Source: Austropuccinia psidii (Eukaryota; Basidiomycota; Pucciniomycetes; Pucciniales; Sphaerophragmiaceae). From it: a DNA stretch of 64,000 nucleotides. The DNA lies in NCBI GenBank assembly GCA_023105745.1, contig JALGQZ010000013.1, positions 1,647,501 through 1,711,500 on the forward strand, given 5' to 3'. Both the position numbers and the translations under genes were made by a program. The notes below the pieces were generated by a model that searched no databases, was not told the DNA's origin, and was given only the letters and a program-made list of their open reading frames with translations. Below are positions 51,057 through 62,170 of the stretch, in pieces. Each line of letters starts with the position of its first letter. Position 1 is the stretch's first letter.

Positions 51057-52278
51057 TGTGAGCCTGTGAGGTATGTATAACATACCCATAAGGCCACAAA
51101 TGATTTTATAAACAGCTAATTTTGTCTTAAACATACTTTTTAGTCTAAATTAAAATAAAAAACAACAAAAAATAAGTATAACTTTAATTTTGATAAACAA
51201 AGTATAAAAGGGCAAAATCCACGCAAAAAGGTGGGACAAAGGAAAAAGACCAAATAGAGCTGGGTTACCCAACTTTTTGGATCTGAAATGATTCAATTAA
51301 GGTTGTCCACCTGTATTGGAGGATTTTCAACCTTATTTAAAATTTAAGATTAGACTTTGATCCAACCTTAAGGTTTAAACTGGTTTTATCCCAATTTGGA
51401 CAGGAATTTCAAGCTGCCAAAGGGTAAATCCCAATATGCAGGCTTGAAATCAAGGTTTTAAGAACTGTCAAAGCTTAATCAGGCTTAAAAACCAATGAAT
51501 ATAGAGGGCGTGCTCAGGTCAAAACTGAAAAACCATACTTAAAAACAAGGTTCTTAACTTAAGGCAACTTGTTTTTAATTCCAATTTAAAGTTACCAGTG
51601 TTATTCTTAACTCCATGTAACTTTAATCCTCATTTAGACTAATTATTTTAAGTTTTTAATATCAATAAACTTATTTATATTAAAGTTCATCACATGAACA
51701 ACTTAAAAATAGAGTTTCAAGCAGAAATCTCTTAAACTCAATTTTTAATTAATTTTTAAAGAAATCATAATTTTCTTTGAGCTTAATTAAAAGAGTAAAT
51801 CTCCAGGCTAATTACCCAGGAATTTTATTTATAAAAGATACTTAAAATTTGATTTATATATAGATAATATTAAATTCTAAGCTGTGTGAAATTTTCAAGC
51901 AAATCCATTAAGATTTGGATTTTTAATGAATTTTTGAAGTTATTACTATTTTTCCACGTAAGATAGCAATACACACCAAACCTTAGCTTTTGATAAGGTT
52001 TTGATACTTGTAGCTAATTGTCTCATTAAGAGCTTTAAAATTCTTATTGTTATAACTGTAAGTGACTATAACAGTAATAGAATAATTATAATTTTATTAT
52101 AATTATTATATTTTTATAATAATAATTAAATTTATTATCTTTATATATAATTATTTTTAATAATTATATTTGAATTTGTGGTTATAATATTTTATTATAT
52201 TATATATTTCTATTGAGTACAGTCATAGTAATCTTTATTTTGCTACTATTATCAAGATTTTCATAGACAAACCTTACA
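51057..52278 (+). repeat. 3' LTR of element C, with deletions and an internal inversion
   Basis: 1222 bp with the family ends. Relative to A it lacks about 350 bp at about 51203. The part from about 51494 to 52013 is in the opposite orientation to the rest of the LTR: it matches the plus strand of A's LTR (22718-23225), whereas the flanks match the minus strand. Sequence is missing on both sides of the inverted part. Confidence 0.85.
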
Positions 52279-52283
52279 AAAAG

Positions 52284-52764
52284 AAACCTGCCCATCAACA
52301 GCCTTCGAAATTTCAATCAATATCTATTGAACTTGTCATTGATTTTCAAAATATGATTTGTTGGGAAATTCAAGGAGGTGATGTGTTTCAAATTATTTCA
52401 TCTCATTGAAATGAAATCACTTCCCTGTCAGAAATTGAATAAAGTTGACTCGTGACCAACCTACTAAAGTCAAGTTTTGAACTATTCAATGCTCATGAGG
52501 TAAGCACTAAGCAAGGTGTTCCATTTGAATGATATGAAATAAAATGTTTTTTCAGGGAAACAGAAGATACAATTTGGGTTTTAAATAGTCCACTTATTAG
52601 GCTTTAATTTGTGAGTCTCGTTACTTAAGCCCTAACCACAACATTGGGAATATCCCCACCAATTTCCCCCAAGAATTCTTTGGCAGAGAAGGCTACTCAG
52701 CCTGTTTCCGTGATTGCTTTCATCATGTACACCAAAAATCTACCATACCCTATGGATCTAATAC
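52284..52764. other. Right flank of element C, no gene seen
   Basis: Unremarkable AT-rich sequence with short open frames only, running into a G-rich minisatellite. Confidence 0.5.
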
Positions 52765-53400
52765 CTGAGCATAAGGATGGTAAGTGGCAGAGAGAGGATT
52801 AGGCGTAAGGGGGGTTGAGGGCAGTGTTGGAGGCATATCTTGAGGGTGCCGTAGAGAAGATGAGGCAGGGGTGCAGAAGCATAAGTAGTGGTGAGGGCAG
52901 AGATGGGGGGAAGCATTTTAGTCTCATCTTGAGAGCATAAGGATGGTAGGTGGCATTGAGGATTAGGCCGGTGTGGGAGCAGTGTCAGAGGCATGGTGGG
53001 AGGAGACTGCGAGAGTGTAAGGGTGGTAATCGGCAGAGAGGATTAGGCTGGAGGGAAAAGGCATAAATAGGGTTGAGGGCGGTGTCGGAGGCATATCTTG
53101 AGGGTGCCACAGGAGCATAAGGATTGTAGGCAGCGGGGGAGCGGAAGTGTAAGGATTGGTGGGGTGGCATCAGAGGCATGTCGGGAGGGCACTACACAAG
53201 CGTAAGCATGGTAAGCGGCAGAGAGGATGAGGAAGGGGGAGGAGGCTCAAGGAGGGTTGAGGGCGGCGCAAGAGGTATATCTTGAGGGCTCTGCAGGAGA
53301 GTAAGGATTGTAAGCGGCGGGGGTGTGGAAGCGTAAGGAGTGATGAGGGCAGTGATGGAGTCACAGTCAGAGGGCAGTGCGGGCATGTAAGCATGCTAAC
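52765..53400 (-). repeat. G-rich minisatellite with alternating unit lengths
   Basis: Variants of gcataaggatggtaagcggc start near 52769, 52935, 53015, 53115, 53200, 53299 and 53384. After the first step the spacings alternate between about 80-85 and about 100, so the array has a higher-order unit of about 185 bp. Read on the minus strand it gives repeated Ala/Pro/Tyr-rich or Leu/Pro-rich peptides (AAYNPYAPV-like) in short open frames. It may be the decayed repeat part of a gene that begins at 53630. Confidence 0.75.
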
Positions 53401-53630
53401 GGTTGGAGAGTATTAGGCGGGGATGCGGAGGCCAACTCATGTGTGAGAGTAGGAATGGTAAAGGGGTGAGATGGCGGAAGTGTTCTCATGCCAAACTGCT
53501 TCCTTGCACCATGAGGTGTAATCACCTGAACGTTGCAAATAGTGTTGAATGGGTTTGGGATTTGAGTGACATTCTCATGTGACACATTTGACAATTGATG
53601 TTGTCTTGATTCAGACTTGACGTGACCCAC
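53367..53630 (-). CDS. Short ORF leading into the minisatellite
   Basis: 87 codons starting MGHVKSESRQHQLSNVSHEN, with NPFNTICNVQVITPHGARKQ in the middle, running into the repeat region. The non-repetitive first 60 residues look like real coding sequence. I do not recognise the protein. It is probably the 5' part of a repeat-containing multi-copy gene, truncated by loss of frame in the array. Confidence 0.35.
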   Translation of the reverse strand: MGHVKSESRQHQLSNVSHENVTQIPNPFNTICNVQVITPHGARKQFGMRTLPPSHPFTIPTLTHELASASPPNTLQPLACLHARTAL

Positions 53631-53703
53631 TAAATCCAGTGACTATAATGTGACACTAACATTACTGAAGAAATATTTTATACTGACGGTGGTGCGATGT
53701 GAA

Positions 53704-53723
53704 GTCAATTGCCGGCAATTGAC
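53704..53723. repeat. Perfect 20-bp palindrome
   Basis: The sequence gtcaattgccggcaattgac is its own reverse complement. It lies in AT-rich DNA just before the second solo LTR and could bind a dimeric protein or form a cruciform. It is not seen elsewhere in the window. Confidence 0.8.
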
Positions 53724-53744
53724 GCAAAATTTTCCCCAGTAAGT

Positions 53745-54952
53745 TTCTGAGCAAAAACCTTGATTTTCACCTCTCACATAGAATCCAGAAGAAGAGGTTG
53801 AACTCTATCAACTGAATGTTCAAATTGAAGCCCTCATTTAGGGTTATCATATGATACTAACCAAAATCAGCTAGCATGAAAACTACTGAAGTTATTTCCA
53901 AATCAAAATCAAATGAGGGTGAGTAAAATATTCACCTCTCATAGAAACTCTATTGCTTTAGTGTGAGATACTTGAAGTGGGGTTACCTTAGAAAGAGAAC
54001 AATCATAGCAATTTCATTGTGCCATCCATTTCCCCTTCACAAATCTAGATCAAAAGTTATGTATCAAACAAGTTCCATACAGGATTTGAGAAATCTGCAC
54101 ATTGGAATAATGAAAATTGGTCATGGTATGGCTTTGCCATATTAATGTTACCCATACCAAATGAGGAACCATTGTGTAGGCCCCATTAAGAGATACACAA
54201 TGAACCAACCTTGGGCTTAATATCGTCAAAACTAACAAATTCATCACAGTTCTGAGGTTAATATCTCACAGCTGGGTCAATACACCTTTACTGTGGGATA
54301 CTATCCCATATGTTTGAGTATGAGGTGTCAATTAGACAAAGAAGCCTGTTTTTACTTCAATAAGTCATAGTTCCCTCAATATCAGATCCCCATACAGGCT
54401 CTGTACAGAATTCTGCATGTCATACATGTCAGAAGCGGGCTGTGTGGTCCCCAGATGAAATTCTTCACACTTTATTGGTGAAAAAGTTTCAACTGTGGCT
54501 TCAACACCACATCTGAGCACAATAAAATCTATACAGGCTTTTTCAAAATCCCAAGCTAGTCCTTGGAAGTGAAAAATCTACACTTTCTCTATGTGAAATG
54601 GTGTTGAGGAGCTTTTCACACATTTTTAGGATAAAAAGGGAGCTTTCTCTGTCAAAACAGGAATTTCCATCCTCTTCTTGAATTCCTATATTGTAAAACT
54701 GTCAAAAGAAGCTATAATCTTGGAAAATAAAGTGGTATAATTGTAATTTTTAATTATTGAAAATTTATCATAATAACCCAATTGATAAGGCTGCAAATAC
54801 GGTTTTCAACAGCACTCACCACCACTAATCTCATATATTAAAGCCCTTATAACTATTGTTTAGTCATTTATATTACTTTAATTATGTGTAAAAGTCATAT
54901 TTGAGGCTCTGAGAACTATATATAAATACCTCATCATAGACTCAACCTGACA
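53745..54952. repeat. Solo LTR of the second LTR family, copy 2 (start uncertain)
   Basis: Clear similarity to 1075-2285 in the same orientation, with shared blocks such as gttccatacag near 54070, ttgccatatt near 54140 and gggatactatccca near 54295. It ends in CCTGACA like copy 1. I could not match the first 200 bp of copy 1, so the start is either truncated or too diverged, and no target duplication could be defined. Confidence 0.6.
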
Positions 54953-55499
54953 TTTCACAACAGCGGCGATTCTTTCCCATGTTGTGGGAACTCCTTTTGG
55001 TTTGGGATGAAATAAGGCAGTAACTTGAGGGGTAAATTATTAGTAATTATGTTTTGTAATTTTAGAATTTTCCAATACCATGGATGATAAGGTGTATTAG
55101 CAGCTGCTCTGAATAATACTGAATAGTCAGCCCACAGAGAAACAAAAAATGAAATGTGATATGTGGCTTTAAAATATAGAGAAGAGCTATCAGCAGTCTC
55201 TCAATCAGACCTATCAATAACACTACAGTGGAGACTCTGATCTCAAGCTCCAATTTATGATAAACTAAAGACTAAGCTTTTGTGTTATTTGCATAAAAGT
55301 AATGATTATATATTATTTTTTCTAGGTTTTTTTATATTCATGAAGCTACTAAGAATATTTTTTTTTGCTTTTATGTTGATTATATTTATATTTTTCTATT
55401 AATACTAATAATAAAAGCGGGGGGTTTGATTCTTTTGCTATTTCCTTAATGATTTTTTAATACTGACTTTATATGACGACTTCTTTTCTTTTAATAATA
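54953..55499. other. Intergenic, no gene seen
   Basis: AT-rich sequence with a few short frames and no recognisable feature. Confidence 0.5.
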
Positions 55500-55812
55500 C
55501 TAAGCTTCTTGGAAGATCTACCAATGCTCAGCTATGGCTATACAGCTATTCTTCAATATTAGTAAGCTCCTGTGGAAGGCTAATGAGCTTTTCATCGTGG
55601 TTATCATACTATTTCTCAAAAAATACTGAGCTGCTGAGCAAGGCTACTGAGCTTTTGACTAAGCTTATACTACTAATCTTCAGATATACCACCCTACTGC
55701 ACAAGGCTACTGAGCTTTTCACTATGGCTATACTACTATTCTTCAGAAATACTAAGCTTCTGAGAAAGGCTACTGAGCTTTTCACTACCAAAACAATACT
55801 ACTACTCTAGAT
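55500..55812. repeat. 63-bp tandem repeat, about five copies
   Basis: The word ggctactgagcttt or a close variant begins at 55579, 55642, 55705 and 55768, exactly 63 bp apart, with a more diverged copy before 55579. Since 63 is a multiple of three, frames stay open and the plus strand reads a 21-residue repeat with KATELF and ILLFF. Whether this is expressed is unknown; there is no supporting gene context. Confidence 0.8.
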
Positions 55813-57051
55813 ATCCTGCTATCCCACGGAGGGTTGAGATCCTGGCTAGTGGGAACTTTTTCCATGATGATGAGAAAAATGAGGGAGAGAAAGAATCTAT
55901 TTATAGCTTTTGGGCCTCCATAGACCTTCTCAAAACAGGTTACTTAGAAAGAATTATAGCTGAGAGCTTTTAGTTGGTGAGATGTGTAGTTTTTGTGTAG
56001 GAACGTGTTTTCTGAGGGAATTAGGCTTGTCGTGATGTTTCTCATCAAGTAGATGTGATGTCTTTGAGATAACTTGTCTGGTCAAATTTTATTTTTTCCA
56101 ACAAAGTGGAGAAAAAATACAGTTCCTCACAATTGAAATTCCTTCTAGTCATATGATATCTTTGCGAGATTTTGGCTGTTGACAATTTCCTTTTTTGTGA
56201 CTTTGTTATTTATTTTCTGAGAGAAATATGTTGGTGGTGCTGTTTCTTATCACGATCATGTGAGTTCATTGAGATAACTTGTCTGGTGAGATTTTATTTC
56301 TTTGCAAAGAAAGTGCAGAAAATACAGCTCCTCACAATTTAGCTTTCTTCTAGTAATACAATATATTTGAGAGAATTTGGCTGGTGTTTTTTTTGAAGAG
56401 GGGGAAAGTATTTGAATTTTTATATTTCCCTGAATTCAATTGATTACCAATTTTCACTTTGATATTCAGCATTGAGGGAAATATTCTTGTGGTTTTAGTT
56501 TAGTACTGTATCATTTGATATGGAGATTGCATCATTTCTATCAAGTTTGATGCATGTTAATATTACTAAGAAAACATTTGTTCTTCAAAAATATATCATC
56601 ATTTTCTGCATATCATTGTGGTATTTCTTGTTTCAATTGAATCAAGGTGGGGAAATCACATTGCCAACGCTGTGGTCCATCCTCATATACCTTTATTTAC
56701 ATTAACTCCTTTGAGCTGCATAATTTGTTGTTGATGATGCAACAAGGTGGAGAAATTTTGTGATATTATACTGTTTTGATAAGATCTTGAGTCTGTGTAT
56801 TGTATATTTCTGTTTGAAACCTGTAGTTGTCATATGTTAATATAATTTGTGCAATTTTTATTATTATCATTTTCTCCTTTTATTTTATGTGTAAGCTGGA
56901 AGCTGGTATACTTGGTATAGAATACCACATCTCCCTCTCCATTTAATGCTTTCCCCAGAATTCCAATTGAGAATCTTTCCAATATCAATATTATTCACTT
57001 TGTTTTTCAATTTCTCCTCTCTCCAATCTTGAATTTCCAACTTGATTTTCT
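55813..57051. other. Intergenic, containing a 205-bp tandem duplication
   Basis: No gene seen. The block from ttgagataacttgtctggt at 56064 recurs at 56269, sharing the later words atacag and tcctcacaatt, so about 200 bp were duplicated and have since diverged. Confidence 0.55.
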
Positions 57052-59996
57052 TCAATGCTTCGATTTCCTGATTCTGAACTTCATTGAACTATCTTTTCCT
57101 ATGAAATAAAGCCGTTTGATGTGACTTGCTGCAAATTTTTTTTTAAGCTTAGTTGCATTTAATTTTTCAAGCTCATCCAGTCCATTATTAAATGGATTTA
57201 TAGATGTATAAGGTCCATTCCAATGGTTTTTGGAGAGTAAGTCCCACTGTGACTGAAGTGTTTTATTATAAACTAATACCAAGTCCCCTTCTTCGAGTGG
57301 ATTTTTAAATCTATGCTCCATCTTTTTGATCAAATATTTAATTTATTTTCATCTTCAATCTCTTAATTTCCCTTCTGCTGCTAATCTTGTTTTCTCTTTT
57401 TCCACAATCTGTTGGGTTCTTGATTCAAATAGTTCTTCCCTTGTTGATATTATATTTCATTGAATGGCTGGATATGTGTGTGCCTCAATATTAATTGGGA
57501 AAACAGCTTGCTGACCAAATTGAAGCTCAAATGGTGAGAATCCTGTTGTTCTTTTTGTTGAAATTAAATCTGCCAAGATCACAATTGGTAATATTCTTTC
57601 CATTTGGATGCATTTTGACCACACATCTAACAAGATAATCTTCCAATTTATTATGGCCTCTTTCAAAAATTCCTTGTGATTCTGGGTAGTAAGGTGTAGC
57701 CATTCTGATTATTGATTCTGATCCGTTGACTGCTTCTTGTAGTTATTGTCCAAATTATGCTCCTTCATCAACTGTCACTTCTTTTGGAGCTCCAAAACTA
57801 CAAAACCACTCAGATGTAAGCAATTGGGAGACTTATTTTGCACTTAGACTTTTTAATCACACAGTTCCTGGCCATCCTGAAAACTCATCTCTTGCTACAA
57901 CTAAGAGTTTCCAACTTCCTTCCTTAATTTGAACTTCATCCATGTTGACTTTTTCAAATAAAGTAAATTTTACAGATATTGTTTCTTTTTTTTGTTTCAT
58001 ATGACTCCTTTTTTGACATTCTTGACATGATTTAACCAATTTATTGACTATATTTGTCCTTCCTTCCCACCAATATCTTTTCTTGATTCTCCTGTATGTT
58101 TCATTTCTTCCTCTATGCAACACTTCTTCATCCATTTGCTTTAGTATCTGTTTCTGATATTTTTCATTATATACAGCTATTTTTTGATTTTTGTGACTTA
58201 TTGTTTTCAGATTCCCTGATTCTAAATAGATATTTACTAATCTTATTTTAATTTTTTTGAATTATTCTTCTCCAATGCGTTTTGGCTTTTGCAAAGTATT
58301 CAAATATTCCTACATATGTTTTCCAAATGCTTCCTGTTTTATGGGAATGTCAATTTTTCTTTGATTTATTTATAATTTTTCCACTTTTCTTCTATTTACT
58401 TCTTTAGGCCAAATCCTGGATGAGGTTTTATCCAATCTTCCTCTTTATCAAAATCATCCCTTTCACTTTCTTCTTCATCATCTACATTTGGTCTTCTTGA
58501 TAACCCATCTGGAATAGGAAATGCTTTCCCTTGTTTGTGTAAAGTATTAAATGAAAACAGCTGAATGAATGCAACCCATCTTGTCATTGGTGCATTTGGT
58601 GAGCAAGATTTGTTGATCATTTCTCTTAAAGCTTTAACATGTACTTGAAGTTCAAAGTGTTGCCACCATAATATTTTTTGAAGTTTTTTGGGTATTCTTC
58701 CTGCACCACACCATTCTAATTTTGGCCAATAGTATTTGTATTCTAGTCTGGAAAATTTTACTTCTTCATATAGTACTGGTCTATCCTTTCCATTCTCATC
58801 CTCTTGCATAAGAACTGCACCAGCTGCAATATAACAGGAATTTATTGCTAATTTTATTTTCCCTGACCCTTTATCATAGTTCAATGTGTTCAAAGTAATT
58901 TCTTCTTCTACTATCTTTGTGAGCTTTATAAAAGCTAATTCACATTGTTCATCCCATTTCCACAATCCATCCTCCCTTTTCAATCTTCTCAATGGTGCTG
59001 CAACATGTGAAAAGTCCTTGATAAATATTCTGACATATGCACATTGTCCTAAGAATTCTCTAGCTTCCTTCTTTATTGTTGGTCTAGGCCAGATTTATAT
59101 CTTGTTTATCTTCTGTTTTGAAATCTTTCCTCCTCCCAAAGTTACAACATTCCCCACAGTATCAAGTGCTGCAATACAAAATTCAAATTTTGATCCTGAA
59201 ATTGTGAGTACTGCCTCTTCCATCCTGAAAAGTATTCTTTCTAATAATACTGAGCATTCCGAAACAATTCTTCTTATGAGAAGATTCTCCTTCAATGGTT
59301 TGTGCTGATATGTTTACCTGGGTCCTTTGATTCCTCAATCATCTATAAATATGCCAAGGTTCTCTGGTATTTGATCCTGAGGTAACCAAGTCATTTTTTC
59401 TTGATAAAATGCCACAGAGTTTGGTTCTGCTTGAGGTAGTATGGTAAGACAAACTCCTCCAACCAGTGTTTCAAATTTTGTAAGTGGTCTTGTAGTAATA
59501 TCCAGTCCTCTTTCATCATATCCTCTCATAATATCTCCTAAAAAATAGCATGGGCTTCTTGAAAAAGATCCTACAAGCTCATTAACATTTGGTTGCAATT
59601 TTTCATTTTTCATTGTTACTTTATCAAGTTGTTGAATGTCATGAAATATTCTAGGTTTCCATTGGGCTTTTCCAGATAAAATACTGGGCTGCTATAGCTT
59701 TATGTTGATTGTTTATAGAGTCCTGTATGTATTCCTTCTCTGAATAGTTCAAGAAATTGAGGTAAAATTGATTTTTGTATTGGTATTGGTTTCTTTTTCC
59801 ATGGTTCATGTGTTATAACTGGTATTTTAAAAGTTTTTCCATAAGAATGTTTTAGTACACCTCTTTCTTCATCACAAAAGGCTTTACCCTCTTTGATTAG
59901 TAATATGACATTTTTTGATAAGTTCATCTCTTCTTCTGATAAAAATACAGATGGTCCAAGATTTATCTTGAAATTCCTTCTTCTGTAACTTTTCAT
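57052..59996 (-). pseudogene. Decayed pol of a second, distinct Ty3/gypsy-like lineage
   Basis: Pieces in element order on the minus strand are: N-terminal RT region 59996-59700 (FFSEEEM-like start, HEPWKKKPIPI); RT core 59613-59335 (GDIMRGYDERGLDI, LGIFIDD); connection near 59295-59095; RNase H 58992-58396 (AINSCYIAAGAVL, ending DGLSRR); integrase zinc domain and core 58135-57857 (CQECQKRSH); later integrase 57666-57457 (TTGFSPFELQFG); C-terminal part 57333-57052 (GDLVLVYN). The RT signature and spacing differ from A, B and C, so this is another lineage. Many stops and frameshifts. I found no LTRs for it and no chromodomain. Confidence 0.75.
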
Positions 59997-60199
59997 TGAT
60001 TAACAAATAGGGATGGGTTAGGTGATAAAGGTGTTTCATATGAACCTCTTTTTAATTAAGGTCTATCTAAAGGTGGATTCATATGTAAAGGCATAGCTTC
60101 ATTGACTGGTCTAACCCTCTTTAGTGCTGAATTCTATATGGCTGCCTTTGCTTGAGCTTCCATGATTATTTGCCTGGTTAAAAGTATCAATTCATAATA
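59997..60199 (-). other. Possible upstream remnant of the second gypsy pol
   Basis: Short AT-rich stretch between the RT N-terminal piece and the decanucleotide array. No motif could be read; the gag of this lineage, if ever present, has been lost to the array or to decay. Confidence 0.3.
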
Positions 60200-61195
60200 T
60201 TATTTTTATTTATTTTTATTTATTTTTATTTATTTTTATTTATTTTTATTTGTTTTTATTTATTTTTATTTATTTTTATTTATTTTTATTTATTTTTATT
60301 TATTTTTATTTATTTTTATTTATTTTTATTTATTTTTATTTATATTTATTTATTTTTATTTATTTTTATTTATTTTTATTTATTTTTATTTATTTTTATT
60401 TATTTTTATTTATTTTTATTTATTTTTATTTATTTTTATTTATTTTTATTTATTTCTATTTATTTTTATTTATTTTTATTTATTTTTATTTATTTTTATT
60501 TATTTTTATTTATTTTTATTTATTTTTATTTATTTTTATTTATTTTTATTTATTTTTATTTATTTTTATTTATTTTTATTTATTTTTATTTATTTTTATT
60601 TATTTTTATTTATTTTTATTTATTTTTATTCATTTTTATTTATTTTTATTTATTTTTATTTATTTTTATTTATTTTTATTTGTTTTCATTTATTTTGATT
60701 TATTTTTATTTATTTATTTATTTCTTTTTATTTCTTTTTATTTATTTTTCATTATTTTTATTTATTTTTATTTATTTTTATTTATTTTTATTTATTTTTA
60801 TTTATTTTTATTTATATTTATTTATTTATATTGATTTATTTTTATTTATTTTTATTTATTTCTATACACTTCTATTTATTTTTATTTTTTCTTATTTATT
60901 TTTATTGATTTTTATTGATTTTTCTTGATTTTTATTAATTTTTATTTATTTTTATTTATTTTTATTCATTTTTATTTCTTTTTATTTCTTTTTATTTATT
61001 TTTGATTATTTTTATTTACTATTATTTATTTTTATTTATTTGTATTAATTTTTATTTATGTTTATTCATTTTTATTGATTTTTACTTATTTTTATTTATT
61101 ATTATTTATTTTTGATTTATTTTTACTTATTTTGATTTATTTGTGTTTATTTGTATTTATTCTTATTTATCATTATTTAATAATATTTATTATCA
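60200..61195. repeat. Decanucleotide satellite (TATTTTTATT)n
   Basis: About 1 kb of the 10-bp unit tatttttatt. It is nearly perfect from 60203 to about 60680 (only a few single-base variants) and increasingly diverged to about 61195. The long open frame across it only translates the repeat (IFIYFYLFLF) and is not a gene. Confidence 0.95.
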
Positions 61196-61574
61196 TTTTG
61201 AATAACTTTTTTTGAAAAAAATCAAAACAGTCTCTTCAGTATCTGCTTTTCTTTTTGTCTATAATTAAGTTTGAGCTATAGTGTTAAGTCAAGCAAGGAC
61301 TTTACCTCTAGGTGGTTAAAACCCATTATATTGGGTATACCAAATCCTGCATTTTAATGTCATACAAGGACATTTATGAACACTACTCCTGAGCTTACTT
61401 TCTTACTGAGAACAAGGTGGATTAATGTTGATAATTTCATTTTATTGAAGATTCTTCATTAATTTCACCTTGAAACTTTCATTATTCTATTGTTAACTTT
61501 TTTTTTTACTCTTCATCTCTTCTATTTTTATCATTTTATCTATTCCTTGATCTTACTTCCATATTAAGCCCTCT
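61196..61574. other. Intergenic, no gene seen
   Basis: AT-rich. A single catacaagga near 61361 resembles the core of the 50-bp repeat that follows. Confidence 0.5.
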
Positions 61575-61826
61575 GGTGTGCTACCCCTGTAGTTTGAGTC
61601 ATACAAAGGCTAATTTTGGCCATGTGCAAACCACCCTGCAGTTTAAAGTCATACAAGGACTCATTTCAGCCTTCAGGCTGCTACCATGTAGCTTAAACCC
61701 ATACAAGGACCAACTTAAGCTGTCAGGTTGCTAACTTGTAGTTCAAAGTCATAAAACGACTAACTTTAGCCCTCAGGTTGCTACCCTGTAGTTTAAAGTC
61801 ATACAAGGACTAATTTTAAGACTTCC
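61575..61826. repeat. 50-bp tandem repeat, five copies
   Basis: Units with the form ctaccctgtagtttaaagtc followed by atacaaggactaattttagc start at 61581, 61631, 61681, 61731 and 61781, an exact 50-bp spacing, with moderate base divergence between units. Confidence 0.85.
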
Positions 61827-61899
61827 TTTATTTGATCTGTTCTTTTATCCTTTATGTTAATAAATACTCTTAATTTTACTTTTTTCATTATTATTATCT

Positions 61900-62170
61900 T
61901 TATTTCTTTATTTATTTTTTTTGTGTTGAAAAAATGTTTCTTTTATGTTGAGAATTTTCTTTTTGATGAAAATGTTTTTTGTGGAATTTTTGTTTATGTT
62001 GAAAATTTGTTTTTTATTTTATTTTTATGTTGAAAAATTTTATTCATTTTTTTGCTTTTATGTTGAAAAAAAATATTTTTTTCACTTGAAAAATTTTTTT
62101 TGTTGAGAAAAAAAGTTTTTTATGTTAAAATTCTTTTTTTTTCTATGTTGAAATTTTTTTACATTAATTT
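61900..62170. repeat. T-rich low-complexity repeat
   Basis: Irregular repeats of ttttatgttgaaaa and relatives separated by T runs. Unit length varies (about 20-40 bp), so it is best called low complexity. Confidence 0.7.

Larger units (their letters stand above)
43067..52278 (+). mobile_element. Element C: broken Ty3/gypsy element of the same family
   Basis: 9212 bp on the plus strand. The LTRs (43067-44436 and 51057-52278) are much shorter than in A because each has suffered its own deletions. The interior is close to A but has several lesions: TGA at 45253-45255, TAA at 46591-46593, a one-base deletion near 46983, TGA at 49632-49634, and a TAA in the spliced frame at 45707-45709. The RT motif reads YIDE instead of YIDD, and the last zinc-knuckle Cys is Phe. 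It is dead as an autonomous element. Confidence 0.93.

Noticed and set aside
60250..60834. Long open frame of about 194 codons
   Set aside because: It is only the translation of the 10-bp satellite; there is no codon variety and no gene context.
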